Below, piece after piece: positions 29,691 through 29,751 of a stretch of DNA of 29,751 nt (the stretch's first letter is position 1; each line of letters opens with the position of its first letter). Origin of the DNA: Priapulus caudatus. Taxonomy: Eukaryota; Priapulida; Priapulimorpha; Priapulimorphida; Priapulidae. Where the stretch lies: assembly GCF_000485595.1 (NCBI RefSeq), contig NW_014577632.1:216651-246401 (forward strand), given 5' to 3'. A model generated the notes under the pieces. It saw nothing but the letters and a program-made list of their open reading frames with translations, was not told the DNA's origin and did no database searches. The translations under genes and the position numbers were made by a program.

Positions 29691-29751
29691 TACACACGCG
29701 CACGCACGCACACGCCTATACACACGCACGCACACGCCTATACACACGCAC
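29691..29751. repeat. (CACGCA)n microsatellite, cut by window edge
   Basis: ACACGCGCACGCACGCACAC and two near-identical CGCCTATACACACGCACGCA units. Resembles the (CGCA)n tracts at 21,978 and 22,141. Confidence 0.9.

Overview
This is animal nuclear DNA: intron-split genes with GT/AG borders, TTAGGG-type telomeric repeats inside the chromosome, many short inverted-repeat transposons and long (TGCG)n/(CGCA)n microsatellites. The two recognisable genes are conserved metazoan ones: ISCA2 (mitochondrial iron-sulfur assembly) and an N-terminal exon of the PPP1R12/MYPT family (myosin phosphatase targeting subunit). The mixture of elements would suit a highly heterozygous marine invertebrate such as a cephalochordate, but the species is not determined.

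Layout. 1-18,300 holds no gene I can recognise. It contains microsatellites, minisatellites, several MITE-like elements, a 2.6 kb G-rich strand-asymmetric block (8,270-10,850) and a 25-N assembly gap (16,833-16,857). 18,312-19,258 is a TA-flanked inverted-repeat element with a second one nested inside, followed by two foldback hairpins. 19,558-21,172 and 27,649-29,193 are the arms of a large inverted repeat (about 1.6 kb each, about 6.5 kb apart). Each arm carries exon 1 of PPP1R12 and exon 1 of ISCA2 head to head. The right-arm copies are intact (PPP1R12 on -, ISCA2 on +). The left-arm copies are broken by many one-base insertions. Between the arms, on +, lie ISCA2 exons 2, 3 and 4 (23,989-25,990).

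How the genes fit. ISCA2 exon 1 from the right arm joins exons 2-4 in perfect phase and gives a 149-residue A-type Fe-S protein with the C-X64-C-X-C cysteine signature. In this window, however, exon 1 (+) lies downstream of exons 2-4, and the left-arm exon 1 faces away from them. Flipping the left arm alone would restore normal gene order. I read this as either a real inverted duplication or, quite possibly, a misassembly that includes a poorly polished long-read copy. PPP1R12 and ISCA2 appear to share a 555 bp bidirectional promoter.

I see no viral genome, CRISPR array, operon or defence system. The most unusual features are the inverted duplication with the scrambled ISCA2 order, and a tandem array of duplicated 3' splice sites in ISCA2 intron 3.
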